The notes beneath the pieces were generated by a model, which searched no databases, was not told where the DNA came from, and saw only the letters and a list, made by a program, of their open reading frames with translations. The translations under genes were made by a program, and so were the position numbers. Shown piece by piece: positions 18,589 to 27,248 of a stretch of 64,000 bases of DNA (position 1 is the stretch's first letter; each line of letters begins with the position of its first letter). Source of the DNA: Peterkaempfera podocarpi (lineage in GTDB: Bacteria > Actinomycetota > Actinomycetes > Streptomycetales > Streptomycetaceae). The stretch lies in contig NZ_CP162102.1 of NCBI RefSeq assembly GCF_042466665.1, positions 4,898,001-4,962,000 on the forward strand. The letters run 5' to 3'.

Positions 18589-18788
18589 GCCGGATGGGCC
18601 GCTGGCCCTCGGAACGGTACGGCCGCTCTGCCTTCGGGCTGTGCGGCCGTACCCCCGCTGACGTGCGCGGCCGGCGGGTGACTCTCGGATTGCAGGCTTT
18701 CCCGGCCCACTGGTGGGATGGGCAGGGTCTGACATCTGCAGCCGGTCGCTGAGGCGACGCTCCGAGCTTCTTGAGGTGTGAACTCCGC

Positions 18789-20021
18789 ATGGGTACGGAC
18801 TCCGCGTCTTCCCCCTCTTCCGTACCCGGGACCGCGTCGGTGAAGGCGGACCCGAAGGCATCCGGGGCGGGAACGGCGCTGCGGGCGGCTGCTCCGGCCC
18901 TGCTGGGATACACCGTAGTGAGGCTGATCGGCATCGCCGTCCTCGCGTGCTGGGCCGGCGGCCGAGGTGTCGGGCTGCCCGTGCTCCTGGGGCGGCGCTG
19001 GGATTCGGTCTGGTATCTCGGCATCGTCCAGCACGGGTACGACGCGGCGATCCCGCTGCCGGGAGATGTGGGCCAGCCGCAGAGCAACCTGGCGTTCTTC
19101 CCGCTGTACCCCGGCCTGATCTGGACGGTGTCCCACCTTTCCCCGCTCTCGGCCGACGCGGCAGGGTTGCTCGTGGCCTGGGTGTGCTCCCTGGCGGCCG
19201 CCTGGGGCATCTTCGCTGTGGGACGGACACTGTACGACCGCGACACCGGAGTGGTCCTCGCGATGCTGTGGGGTGCCACACCGCATGCGCTGACCGAGTC
19301 GATGGCCTACACCGAGCCGGTCTTCACGGCCCTTGCCGCCTGGTCGCTCCACTCGGTGCTGAGGCGGCGCTGGATCGCTGCCGGCGCCTTGAGCCTGCTC
19401 GCGGGTCTGACCCGGCCCACCGGCATCGTGCTGGCCGTCGCGATCGGCCTCGCCTCCGTGACGGCCCTGTGGCAGTACCGTCGAACGGGAGTCGCCGCAG
19501 GCGCGCTGACAGGGCCTGCGTGTCGGCGGGTCCTGGCGGGTGCGGTGCTCGCCCCACTGGGCTGGCTTGCGTACGTCGGCTGGGTGGGTGCGCGTCTGCA
19601 CCGGTGGGACGGCTACATGCTGGTCCAGAGCGGGTGGGGTTCCACCATCGACGGAGGGTCCTACACCCTTCGGCACATGATCGACGTCTTCGCGAAGTCG
19701 CCTGACACCAGCCTGGTGTACGCGGAGATCACGGCCACGCTGGCGGCGGCCGTGGTGCTTCTCGTATTCTGCGTCCTCGACCGGATTCCGCTGCCGCTGC
19801 TCGCCTTTGTGGCTCTGACACTGCTCATCACGGTGGTCGGGGCCGGTTACTTCCATGCCAAAGCGCGATTCCTGGTGCCCGCTTTCCCGCTGCTGCTGCC
19901 TCTAGCTCGCGGAATCGCCCATACCAGCCGCACCCGTGCCGCCGTCATCCTCGGTTCCGCCGCCCTTCTCTCGGGGTTCTACGGTGGTCACCTCGCGCTG
20001 GTCTGGACACACTCCCCTTGA
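18789..20021 (+). CDS. PIG-V/GPI mannosyltransferase-like GT-C membrane protein
   Basis: A polytopic protein of about 410 residues. The sequence RRWDSVWYLGIVQHGYD followed by LAFFPLYPGLI matches the lumenal loop and active region of GPI-mannosyltransferase-II-like (PIG-V) bacterial homologues, where the Trp-Asp is the putative catalytic acid. Further motifs are YTEPVFTALAAW and GLTRPTGIVL. The ATG at 18789 is chosen because GAGGTG lies 9 nt before it. Such enzymes use polyprenyl-phosphate sugars to glycosylate substrates on the outer face of the membrane. It is the last gene of the 13.6-20 kb block with relaxed codon use. The substrate is unknown. Confidence 0.78.
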   Translation: MGTDSASSPSSVPGTASVKADPKASGAGTALRAAAPALLGYTVVRLIGIAVLACWAGGRGVGLPVLLGRRWDSVWYLGIVQHGYDAAIPLPGDVGQPQSNLAFFPLYPGLIWTVSHLSPLSADAAGLLVAWVCSLAAAWGIFAVGRTLYDRDTGVVLAMLWGATPHALTESMAYTEPVFTALAAWSLHSVLRRRWIAAGALSLLAGLTRPTGIVLAVAIGLASVTALWQYRRTGVAAGALTGPACRRVLAGAVLAPLGWLAYVGWVGARLHRWDGYMLVQSGWGSTIDGGSYTLRHMIDVFAKSPDTSLVYAEITATLAAAVVLLVFCVLDRIPLPLLAFVALTLLITVVGAGYFHAKARFLVPAFPLLLPLARGIAHTSRTRAAVILGSAALLSGFYGGHLALVWTHSP

Positions 20022-20256
20022 TGCCCTTCGAGGCAGAGGGAGCGCAGCGGGAGACGACTGCGGCCATCAGCCCGCCGCGGACCGGTGGGCCGCTCTGCGC
20101 AGGGTGCCGCGGCATCCTGCAGGGCACCGCCGAATTCGGTGCACCGTACGGCCTGCTCCACCTGACGCCCGATGAGGACCGCTGACCGGCTTGGCTGGAG
20201 CGGAGGCTTCGCCCTCTAGGATCTGATGGACGCCCTACCGCGCATGGAACCCCAGG

Positions 20257-21828
20257 ATGCCCATGGACACCCCGGTCACACTTGCCCGCCCCGTCGACGC
20301 CGACGACACCGCCTCCAGCCCGGCTGTCCCGCAGCGGCTGGGACGGGAGGCCTGGGCGGTGGTCGCCGCCTCGGTGGCGGCGATGCTGGCGGTGGGCTTC
20401 TGGGGGCTGGACCGCGGGTCGATGTGGCAGGACGAGGAGGCGACCTTCGACGCCTCGCGGCGGACGGTGCCGCAGATCCTGGCCATGGTGCACCATGTGG
20501 ACGCCGTGCACGCCGTCTACTACCTGCTGATGCACTTCTGGATGCTGCCGGGCGGCGGCGAGGTCTGGATGCGGGTGCCGTCGGTGCTGGCGGCGGGTGC
20601 GGCCGCGGGGCTGGTCGCCGCGCTGGGTGCCCGGCTGCTGAGTCCGCGTGCGGGGCTCTTCGCGGGGCTGGTCTTCGCTGTGATCCCCTTTGTCTCCTTC
20701 TATGCGCAGGAGGGCCGCTCCTACGCCCTGGTGTGCGCCGTGGTGCTGCTGGCGACCTGGTGCCTGGTGCGGGCGGTGGAGGACCCCGGTGCTCGCTGGT
20801 GGTGGGCCGGGTACACGGCGGCGTCGACGTTCGCGGCGCTGCTCCACGAGTTCGCCGTACTGGCCCTGCTCGCCCATGCCGTCACGCTGCTGCTGAGCCG
20901 GGTGCCGGGCCGGGTGCTTCGCCGCTGGCTGGTCTGCACAGTGGTCTGCGGTGTGCTGCTGGCACCGTTGGCGCTGGTCTCCCGAAGTCAGTCGACGCAG
21001 GTCAGCTGGCTGGAACGGCCGGGCTGGGGCACCGTGTGGGCGCTGCTCAAGCTGCTGGCCGGGCCGGTCACCGGGGTGCTGGTGCTGCTGGCGGCGCTGG
21101 TGGCCGCGGGCCTGACGACCTCCTGGCGGGCCGGCGGCCGGCTGACCCTGGCTGCCGTGGCGGCGCCGCTGGCGGTGCTGCCGCCGGCTGTTCTGCTGCT
21201 GGTCTCGTTGCAGCAGCCGATGTACCACGAGCGCTATGTGCTCTTCGCCGTCGCGGGTGTGCCGCTGCTGGCCGCCGCCGGGCTGGAGCGGATCGTCTCG
21301 GTGTTCCTGGCCCGGGCGCGGCTGCGCAGGCCGGAGGCGCTGCCCCGGGCGCTGGCCGCGCTGCCGTGGGTGCTGGGTGCGGCCGTGGTGGCGGCGGTGC
21401 TGGTGCCGCAGCTGCCGCAGCAGCGTGCCGAGCGCGATGTCCTCTCCCGGTCGGACAATCTGGCGGGCGCGGCCCGGGTGGTCCGCAAGGGGGCCAGGCC
21501 GGGGGACGCGGTGGTCTTCATGCCGTCCAAGTACCGTGCGGCCAGGCTGGGTTACCCGGAGGCGTTCAAGGGCCTGGAGGACATCGCCATGCAGCGGACG
21601 CCGGTGCAGGCGGCCAACCTGCGGGGCACCGACCGCAGCAAGCGGGCCATCCGGGAGGCGATGCTCAAGGCCGACCGCATCTGGGTGGTGGGCCGTGGCG
21701 GGCTGAAGGTCCGGGCCGGTGAGGGCGGCGCGCTCGATGAGCAGGCTGTCCTGCAGCAGTACTTCAGGCCGGTGAGCAGCGTCCGGGTGCACGGGCTCGA
21801 GGTCCGCCTCTACGTGCGCACGTCCTGA
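20257..21828 (+). CDS. GT39-like membrane mannosyl/glycosyltransferase
   Basis: A 523-residue GT-C protein. The first extracytoplasmic loop has SMWQDEEATFDASRRT, with the acidic pair expected of dolichyl- or polyprenyl-phosphate-sugar-dependent enzymes. It is followed by VYYLLMHFWM and FAVIPFVSFYAQEGRSYAL, typical of the ArnT/PMT-related bacterial family. About ten or more hydrophobic segments are followed by a soluble C-terminus (YRAARLGYPEAFKGLEDIA). Two in-frame ATGs (20257 and 20263) could serve as start. Codon use returns to the very high-GC style here, unlike the gene before it. A role in glycosylating the surface polymer is inferred from context. Confidence 0.8.
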   Translation: MPMDTPVTLARPVDADDTASSPAVPQRLGREAWAVVAASVAAMLAVGFWGLDRGSMWQDEEATFDASRRTVPQILAMVHHVDAVHAVYYLLMHFWMLPGGGEVWMRVPSVLAAGAAAGLVAALGARLLSPRAGLFAGLVFAVIPFVSFYAQEGRSYALVCAVVLLATWCLVRAVEDPGARWWWAGYTAASTFAALLHEFAVLALLAHAVTLLLSRVPGRVLRRWLVCTVVCGVLLAPLALVSRSQSTQVSWLERPGWGTVWALLKLLAGPVTGVLVLLAALVAAGLTTSWRAGGRLTLAAVAAPLAVLPPAVLLLVSLQQPMYHERYVLFAVAGVPLLAAAGLERIVSVFLARARLRRPEALPRALAALPWVLGAAVVAAVLVPQLPQQRAERDVLSRSDNLAGAARVVRKGARPGDAVVFMPSKYRAARLGYPEAFKGLEDIAMQRTPVQAANLRGTDRSKRAIREAMLKADRIWVVGRGGLKVRAGEGGALDEQAVLQQYFRPVSSVRVHGLEVRLYVRTS

Positions 21829-22402
21829 CCCAGGGCTGGCGGTGCTGCCGTCGGAGGCGGCAGCGTGGCCGGGTCGAGTGCGGCCCGGCGCTGGTTCCGG
21901 GAGACGTTCCCGGAGTTGCGGCCGCGGCGCCGACGGGAATTGCTGTGGCTTTGCCGGACCGCCGGGCGCACAATGCGGAACGGCCGTTCTGGGGCGTGGA
22001 AGGGCAGGATTCCGGCGTTGACGCAGACTGGGCCGAAATCCACTGGAATTGTTCTTTCCGGCGCTTTGGAAAGGGTCCCCGAGAACAGTCGCGCTTATGC
22101 GGTCCGGAGCCTGCACGACCCGCGCCGACCTGCTGTTTCCGGCCGTCAGGGCGCCGGTCCGGCCGGCGGCGGAGTGCTTTGCCGGGGCGGTGCGGCGGGG
22201 CGGTGCGGCGGGTCGGTGCGCCGGGTCATCCAGGTTCCGGTGCATGGCGTGTGCGCTCTGTGGGCCGGTCCGTTCCCGGTGGAGTCCGGACGAAGCAGAG
22301 GGCCGGTAGGAAGCAGCCGTGGTCCGCGCGGCCGCGGGGTGCGCCTGGAAAAGCAGCAGGGAGGGACGGAGAAGTCTCCGTCCCTCCCTCGGTGGCGCTG
22401 AG
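21829..22402. other. Convergent intergenic region without a supported gene
   Basis: Open frames here lack ribosome sites and recognisable motifs, and two different frames compete over the same bases, so I call none. It holds a short 7-bp hairpin at 21844-21864 just after the GT39-like gene and a strong hairpin at 22359-22388 at the end of the opposing gene. The middle part (21910-22110) is less GC-rich than its surroundings. Confidence 0.5.
22359..22388 (-). terminator. Terminator hairpin of the GT2/CDP-glycerol gene
   Basis: A perfect 14-bp inverted repeat (GGGAGGGACGGAGA and complement) with a 2-nt centre lies 15 nt downstream of the stop at 22403. It is purely hairpin-type with no T-run. 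Confidence 0.8.
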
Positions 22403-24700
22403 TCAGTTCACCTTGACCGGAGTCCCGGTGGGCTCACCCGAGGCCGGCTTGGGCACCGTGGTGCGCCCGGCCGTGCGGGAGTAGGCCTGCTGCGGGGTCG
22501 GGGCCGGGGTGCGCTCGTCCAGCGGGATCACGGCGGGGGTGTTCACCGGCTCGCCGAGCATCACATGGCGTACGACGCGCTCCGACGCCCGGCCGTCGTC
22601 GAACTGGCAGAACCGCCGCCGGAACGTCTCCCGCCAGCCCGCCGAGAGCTCGTCCTGCCAGGCACCGCTGGTGAAGAGGTTGAGCAGCTGCTGCTGGCTG
22701 CGGGCGACATGGCCCGGGCGGTCCTCCATCAGGTCGAAGTAGACGCCGCGGGAGGCCGCGTAGATCTCCCAGTCGTCCGCGTAGACCAGGATCGGACGGT
22801 CCAGGTTGGCGTAGTCGAACATGATCGACGAGTAGTCGGTGATCAGTACGTCCGCGGCCAGCTGCAGATCCTCCGAGGAGGTGTGGCCGGTGACGTCGAT
22901 CAGGTTCGGCGCCGACTTGAGCTTCTCCAGCTCGCTGGAGCCCGAGTAGAAGTGGTGTCCGCGCAGCAGCAGGACGTAGTCGTCGCCGAGGTCCTCGCAC
23001 AGCTTGGCGAAGTCCAGCTGCGGCACGAAGACCTTGTTGTAGTCGCGGTGGGTGGGCGCATACAGGACCGCGATCTTGCCGGGCTCGATGCCCAGCTCCT
23101 CGCGGATCCGCCGCACGTCCTCGGCGGTGGAGGTGTAGAAGCGGTCGTTGCGCGGATAGCCGGACTCCAGGCCCTTGAAGGAGCAGGGGTAGGCCCGCTC
23201 CCAGATCTCGGTGGAGTGCCGGTTGGAGGAGAGGCAGTAGTCCCAGCGGTCGGAGCGCTGGAGCAGCTTGCCGAAGCTCATGCCCTTGGCGGCCGCCGGG
23301 TAGTTGAGCATGTCGATGCCCATGTGCTTCACCGGGGTGCCGTGCTGCGTCTGGACGTGGACCGTGCCCTCGCGCTTGATCAGCATGTCCTCGAAGTTGA
23401 CGTTGTTGAAGAAGTACTTGGCGCGGGCCATCACCTCCCAGTAGCGCCGGGTGCCGGGGACGATGTAGTCGGTGCCCGGCGGGAGGGTGTGCACCTCGTC
23501 CTCCAGGGCCACCACGACCCCGTGGATCTGCGGCGCGATCTCCTTGGCCTTGGCGTAGACAGCGACAGGGTTGCAGACGTAGCCGCGGCCCCAGTAGGAG
23601 GAGTACACCGCGAGGTTCTCGTCCACCGGGCGCTTCAGCTGGGTCTCGTAGAACTGCTGCAGCTGGCGCTTCTCGACCTTGTTCTTGGCCTTGCGCACGG
23701 TGGTGCGCAGACGCTTGCGGCCCTTGTTGGCCACCTTGAGGGTCTGGAAGACCGGGTAGGCGCCGCGGGCGATCAGGTTGTGCTTGAGACCCTGCAGGCC
23801 CTGGGGGCGGACGTAGTCGGCCGGCATGTACTGCCGGTAGTGCCGGCTGGCCTGCTCGAAGAACTCGGCCCGCGCGGAGTCGGGGACCCGGTTGTCCTTC
23901 GCCAGGATGGCGATGAAGTGGTCGATCATGTGGCCGAAGAGCCACGGCTTCCACTCGGCCAGCTCGGGGTTGGCCTCGATGAAGGTGAAGACCCGCTCGT
24001 ACTGGTCGAAGATGTCGAAGTGCTTGCGGCTCACCGTGCGCAGGATGTTGCCCTGGCGGCGCTGCCGGTAGTGCACCACCACCGAGTCCAGTGCGGCGAT
24101 CCGCTCGGCGGACATCAGGACCGGGAAGGTCCAGGGGGTGTCCTCGTAGTAGCCGGGCGGGAACTGGAAGCCGTGCCGGTCGACGAAGCCGCGCCGGTAG
24201 ACCTTGTTCCAGACCACCATGATCAGCTTGAGGAACTCGGGCCGCTGCTTGGCCGTGAAGACCTCGGGCCCGGACTTCTGGAAGACCGACGCCAGGATGT
24301 TGCGCTGCGCCTTGCCCCACCAGAAGGTGCGGGCGTAGTCGAAGATCAGCACATCCGGGTCGTCGGTGGCGTCCAGCCGGTCGGCTATCTGCTGCAGCGA
24401 CCCGGGAGTCAGCGTGTCGTCGCTGTCCAGGAAGAACAGGTAGTCGCCGGTGGCCTGCTCCATGCCTGCGTTGCGCGCCCGGCCGAGGCCGACGTTCTCG
24501 CGCAGGTGGACGGCTTTTACCCGCTCATCGCGTGACGCGTACTCGTCAAGTATATCTCCGCAGGCGTCCGGGGAGCAGTCGTTGACGCCGATGATCTCGA
24601 AGTCGGCGTACGACTGCTCCAGGATCGAGTCCAGGCACTCACGGAGGTATCCCTGCACCTGGTATATGGGCACGATGAGACTGATGCGCGGGTTGGACAC
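22403..24700 (-). CDS. Bifunctional GT2 glycosyltransferase / CDP-glycerol-type glycerophosphotransferase (paralogue 2)
   Basis: The N-terminal GT2 domain has RISLIVPIYQVQGYL, GVNDCSPDACGD, GRARNAGM and FFLDSDDTL. The C-terminal Glyphos_transf domain (about residues 350-720) carries QTQHGTPVKHMGID, ESGYPRNDRF, YAPTHRDYN, and VLITDYSSIMFDYAN followed by RPILVYADDW. The family polymerises alditol- or sugar-phosphate units of teichoic acids on the cytoplasmic membrane. A GTG at 24700 (VSNPRIS) is taken as the start because homologues begin just before the GT2 strand; a TTG at 24736 is possible. The Pro/Thr-rich tail (about the last 45 residues) is disordered. With the gene at 3.9 kb this makes two polymerase-type proteins, perhaps primer and polymerase or two polymer types. 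Confidence 0.88.
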   Translation of the reverse strand: MSNPRISLIVPIYQVQGYLRECLDSILEQSYADFEIIGVNDCSPDACGDILDEYASRDERVKAVHLRENVGLGRARNAGMEQATGDYLFFLDSDDTLTPGSLQQIADRLDATDDPDVLIFDYARTFWWGKAQRNILASVFQKSGPEVFTAKQRPEFLKLIMVVWNKVYRRGFVDRHGFQFPPGYYEDTPWTFPVLMSAERIAALDSVVVHYRQRRQGNILRTVSRKHFDIFDQYERVFTFIEANPELAEWKPWLFGHMIDHFIAILAKDNRVPDSARAEFFEQASRHYRQYMPADYVRPQGLQGLKHNLIARGAYPVFQTLKVANKGRKRLRTTVRKAKNKVEKRQLQQFYETQLKRPVDENLAVYSSYWGRGYVCNPVAVYAKAKEIAPQIHGVVVALEDEVHTLPPGTDYIVPGTRRYWEVMARAKYFFNNVNFEDMLIKREGTVHVQTQHGTPVKHMGIDMLNYPAAAKGMSFGKLLQRSDRWDYCLSSNRHSTEIWERAYPCSFKGLESGYPRNDRFYTSTAEDVRRIREELGIEPGKIAVLYAPTHRDYNKVFVPQLDFAKLCEDLGDDYVLLLRGHHFYSGSSELEKLKSAPNLIDVTGHTSSEDLQLAADVLITDYSSIMFDYANLDRPILVYADDWEIYAASRGVYFDLMEDRPGHVARSQQQLLNLFTSGAWQDELSAGWRETFRRRFCQFDDGRASERVVRHVMLGEPVNTPAVIPLDERTPAPTPQQAYSRTAGRTTVPKPASGEPTGTPVKVN

Positions 24701-24800
24701 GCGGCCAAGGTACGGGGACCGTATGTTTATATGCAACTCTCGTCAGGTTGGTTGTGGGTTCTGCCACTGTTCATCAGGACGAGTGACGTGAACCGGTCGC

Positions 24801-25868
24801 TCAGGATTCCGTGTCCTTGCGGAAGAGCCAGTCGCAGCGCGGCTCGGTGAGCGGCCGGGTGACCTTGTTCACCCACGGCAGGCTCAGCAGCAGGGTCAGC
24901 ACCACGGCCAGCGCGGCCAGCAGCAGCAGCGCGACGCTGCTGCGCAGATGCAGCCCCGCCCAGTGCGGCCGGGCCCAGAACGGCATGAACACAAAGCCGT
25001 GCAGCAGGAAGACGGTCATGGTCGCCGCCCCGAGCCGGGTGAAGAACGTCCGGCCGACCGGGACCAGCGAGAAGAACGCCGCGCTGAGCGCCACGCCGAG
25101 CACGATCATCCCCAGCCGGGACGCCGCCCCGACCAGGGCGCTGGTGCCCAGCTGGTGGTAGGAGTCCGACCAGAGCACCCAGTTGCGGTCCACCTGGTCG
25201 TGCAGCAGCCAGAAGCCCACCCCGGTGACGGCGAAGAGCAGCACCGAGGCGATCCGCACCGGCAGCCGGTGCAGTACGGCGAAGTGCTCCCGCCGCAGGC
25301 GCAGCCCCAGGACGAAGAACGGTGCCATCGTCAGCACCTTGATCACGGCCAGCAGGAAGGGCGCCTTCTCCAGACCGCACACCAGGGAGAGCAGCACGGC
25401 GGTGGCGACCGGCCAGCGCAGCCGCTGCCACACCGGGGTCGAGAGCCGCCACAGGAACAGAGCCGGCAGGAACCACAGCATGTAGGTGGGGTAGAGCAGG
25501 TTCCAGGCGTAGGGATGGTCGCCGATCCGGTTCTGCAGAGCGCTGTAGACGGTCTGGAACAGCACATACGGCACCAGCATCGCGGCCACCAGCCGCTGCA
25601 CCCGGCGCGGCGCGGCGTCGAAGGACCGGGAGAAGTAGCCGGAGATGATCAGGAAGGCCGGCATATGGAACGCGTACACCGTCATATAGACGGTCTGCAC
25701 CGCCCGGGTGCCCGGGGCCAGCGCCAGCGAGTGCCCGAAGACCACGACCACCATCAGCAGCAGCTTCGCGTTGTCGAAGTAGTGGTCACGGCCACCGCTT
25801 CCACTGCGGGGAGCGGGGCTCTGCCGTGCGTGGCGTGAGGTCTCCTGCGGCGCTGTACCGGTGGACAT
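24801..25868 (-). CDS. Acyltransferase 3 family membrane protein (paralogue 3)
   Basis: The ATG at 25868 is preceded by AGGAGA, so the longer frame upstream is not used. Signature: RDHYFDNAKLLLMVVVVFGH, YAFHMPAFLIISGYFSRSF, LLYPTYMLWFLPALFLWR, MAPFFVLGLRL and MTVFLLHGFVF. It is closely similar in layout to the genes at 10.4 and 17.5 kb, forming a family of three O-acyltransferases each next to a glycosyltransferase or polymerase gene. Here it lies 100 nt upstream of, and on the same strand as, the GT2/CDP-glycerol gene, so the two may share a transcript. The likely role is O-acetylation of the wall polymer from acetyl-CoA. Confidence 0.87.
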   Translation of the reverse strand: MSTGTAPQETSRHARQSPAPRSGSGGRDHYFDNAKLLLMVVVVFGHSLALAPGTRAVQTVYMTVYAFHMPAFLIISGYFSRSFDAAPRRVQRLVAAMLVPYVLFQTVYSALQNRIGDHPYAWNLLYPTYMLWFLPALFLWRLSTPVWQRLRWPVATAVLLSLVCGLEKAPFLLAVIKVLTMAPFFVLGLRLRREHFAVLHRLPVRIASVLLFAVTGVGFWLLHDQVDRNWVLWSDSYHQLGTSALVGAASRLGMIVLGVALSAAFFSLVPVGRTFFTRLGAATMTVFLLHGFVFMPFWARPHWAGLHLRSSVALLLLAALAVVLTLLLSLPWVNKVTRPLTEPRCDWLFRKDTES

Positions 25869-26194
25869 CGGTCTCCTGCGACTGGTGCGAGCGGCTGGGG
25901 GCGGGCGTGCGAGCCCGCCGGGCGGCCACTCTAGCGGGGTCTGTCCGCTGTCATCAGGGGCCTCGGTGTCAGCCCGGCCGGCCTCCCTCGTCAGCCGCCT
26001 GCGCGGGAGCAGTCGATATGGGGACTGAACTGATCTTTTGGTGCGTGGCATCGATCAGCAGCAGATGTGGTCCGTTCATCACGGGCCGGCGGAGCGATTC
26101 CCCGCGAGGACCGGGCCGCGCCGGCAGCCTCGCCGCCCGGAGCCGGCACCACACCGGTGCGACGACTGCGGGCGCCGCCCTCCACGCTGCGGCC

Positions 26195-26274
26195 GCCGGG
26201 AACGCAGACGGGACGCCGGGAACGCAGACGGGCCGCCGGGAACGCAGGCGGGCCGCCGGAAACGCAGACGGGTC
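26195..26274. repeat. Four tandem 20-bp direct repeats
   Basis: Four head-to-tail copies of a 20-bp unit beginning GCCGGGAACGCAGACGGG. Copies differ by single bases (GCAGGCG in copy 3, GGAAACG in copy 4). The last copy runs into the adjacent hairpin. There are no spacers, so it is not a CRISPR array. It lies downstream of the permease gene, so it may be a protein-binding or slippage-prone site. Confidence 0.85.
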
Positions 26275-26303
26275 CGCGTGCCCCCTGGGCGCGCGGACCC
26301 GTC
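26267..26303 (-). terminator. Hairpin downstream of the ABC permease
   Basis: A perfect 12-bp stem (GACGGGTCCGCG and complement) with a 13-nt loop lies 21 nt past the permease stop. It would end the 31.5-to-26.3 kb minus-strand operon. Confidence 0.7.
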
Positions 26304-26324
26304 CCCGTCGGAGGGCGGCTGCTG

Positions 26325-27248
26325 TCAGCCCCGCCCGTAGCGGTCCTCCGCCTTCCAGAACCACACGAAGCCCATCAGCAGCGACACCACGGCCCAGCCG
26401 CCCGCGAGCCCCCAGGTGAAGAGCCCCGGAGACGGATAGCTCTTCAGCAGGGCGCCGCGGATCAGCTCGATGTAGACGGCGCCGGGGTTGAGCTTCAGCG
26501 CCGTCGCCACCACCTTGGGAGCGTGCGCGGTGACCTTGTCGATGCTGTACATCACGCCGCAGGTATACATCCAGGTGCGCATCACAAACGGCACCACCTC
26601 GCCCAGGTCGCGCACGGTGGCCACCACCCGGGCAAGGATCATCGCCAGCCCGGTGTTGAAGAGCGTCTGCACCGCGAGCGCCGGCAGCACCAGCAGCCAG
26701 TGGACGGTCAGCGGCTCACCGGTGCCCAGCACGATCACCGCGACCACCAGCAGCGACATCACCAGCTGCTCCAGCTGCACCAGCACCGCGGCCAGCGGCA
26801 GACAGGCCCGGGGGAACTGCACGGCGCGGATCAGGTCCAGTCGGTCGGAGACCGACTTGCCACCCGTGGTCACCGACTCCCGGGTGTAGGTGAAGACAAA
26901 TATGCCGATGCAGAGGAAGGAGATGTAGTTGCCGCTGCCGGTGTTGTGCTTCTGCTTCAGCAGAATGCCGAAGATCAGGTAGTAGACCGCGATGTTGAGG
27001 ATCGGGGTCAGCAGCTTCCACAGCTGCCCCAGGCGGGCTCCGGTGTACATGGTGAGCAGCCGGGCCTGGGTGTAGGCCAGCACAAAGTGCCGCCGCCCCC
27101 AGAGCAGCCGCAGATAACTGGGGAGCGCGGGGCGGGCTCCCGGTCTGACCAGCCCGTAGTGGGCGGCCAGCTCCTGGGCGGTGGGGATGTCGCCGGGTGC
27201 GCCGCCGGGCGGGGGCACAGTGGCGGTGGCGACGGGGGCTTCGATCAT
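26325..27248 (-). CDS. ABC-2 type polysaccharide/teichoic acid exporter permease
   Basis: A 307-residue permease with six hydrophobic segments and the family features of TagG/Wzm/KpsM proteins: LLWGRRHFVLAYTQARLLTMYTG, LGQLWKLLTPILNIAVYYLIFG, IGIFVFTYTRESV, LDLIRAVQFPRACLPLAAVLVQ and LNPGAVYIELIRG. It would form the membrane channel for lipid-linked polymer export. The cognate ATPase (TagH/Wzt) is not in this window, so it must be encoded elsewhere. Its ATG shares one base with the stop of the gene upstream (TGATG), so it is translationally coupled to the nonulosonic acid genes. That links the exporter to a sialic/Kdn-containing polymer. Confidence 0.9.
   Translation of the reverse strand: MIEAPVATATVPPPGGAPGDIPTAQELAAHYGLVRPGARPALPSYLRLLWGRRHFVLAYTQARLLTMYTGARLGQLWKLLTPILNIAVYYLIFGILLKQKHNTGSGNYISFLCIGIFVFTYTRESVTTGGKSVSDRLDLIRAVQFPRACLPLAAVLVQLEQLVMSLLVVAVIVLGTGEPLTVHWLLVLPALAVQTLFNTGLAMILARVVATVRDLGEVVPFVMRTWMYTCGVMYSIDKVTAHAPKVVATALKLNPGAVYIELIRGALLKSYPSPGLFTWGLAGGWAVVSLLMGFVWFWKAEDRYGRG

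Larger units (their letters stand above)
25869..26324. other. Intergenic region between acyltransferase and ABC permease
   Basis: No gene is supported over these 456 bases. The left part should hold the promoter of the acyltransferase. The right part holds four tandem 20-bp repeats and a hairpin that probably ends the permease transcript. Confidence 0.5.

Noticed and set aside
21865..22484. Several overlapping plus-strand frames after the GT39-like gene
   Set aside because: They compete with each other, lack ribosome sites and motifs, and run into the terminator and 3' end of the opposing gene.
26195..26274. Possible CRISPR array
   Set aside because: Repeats are directly adjacent with no spacers and only 20 bp long.
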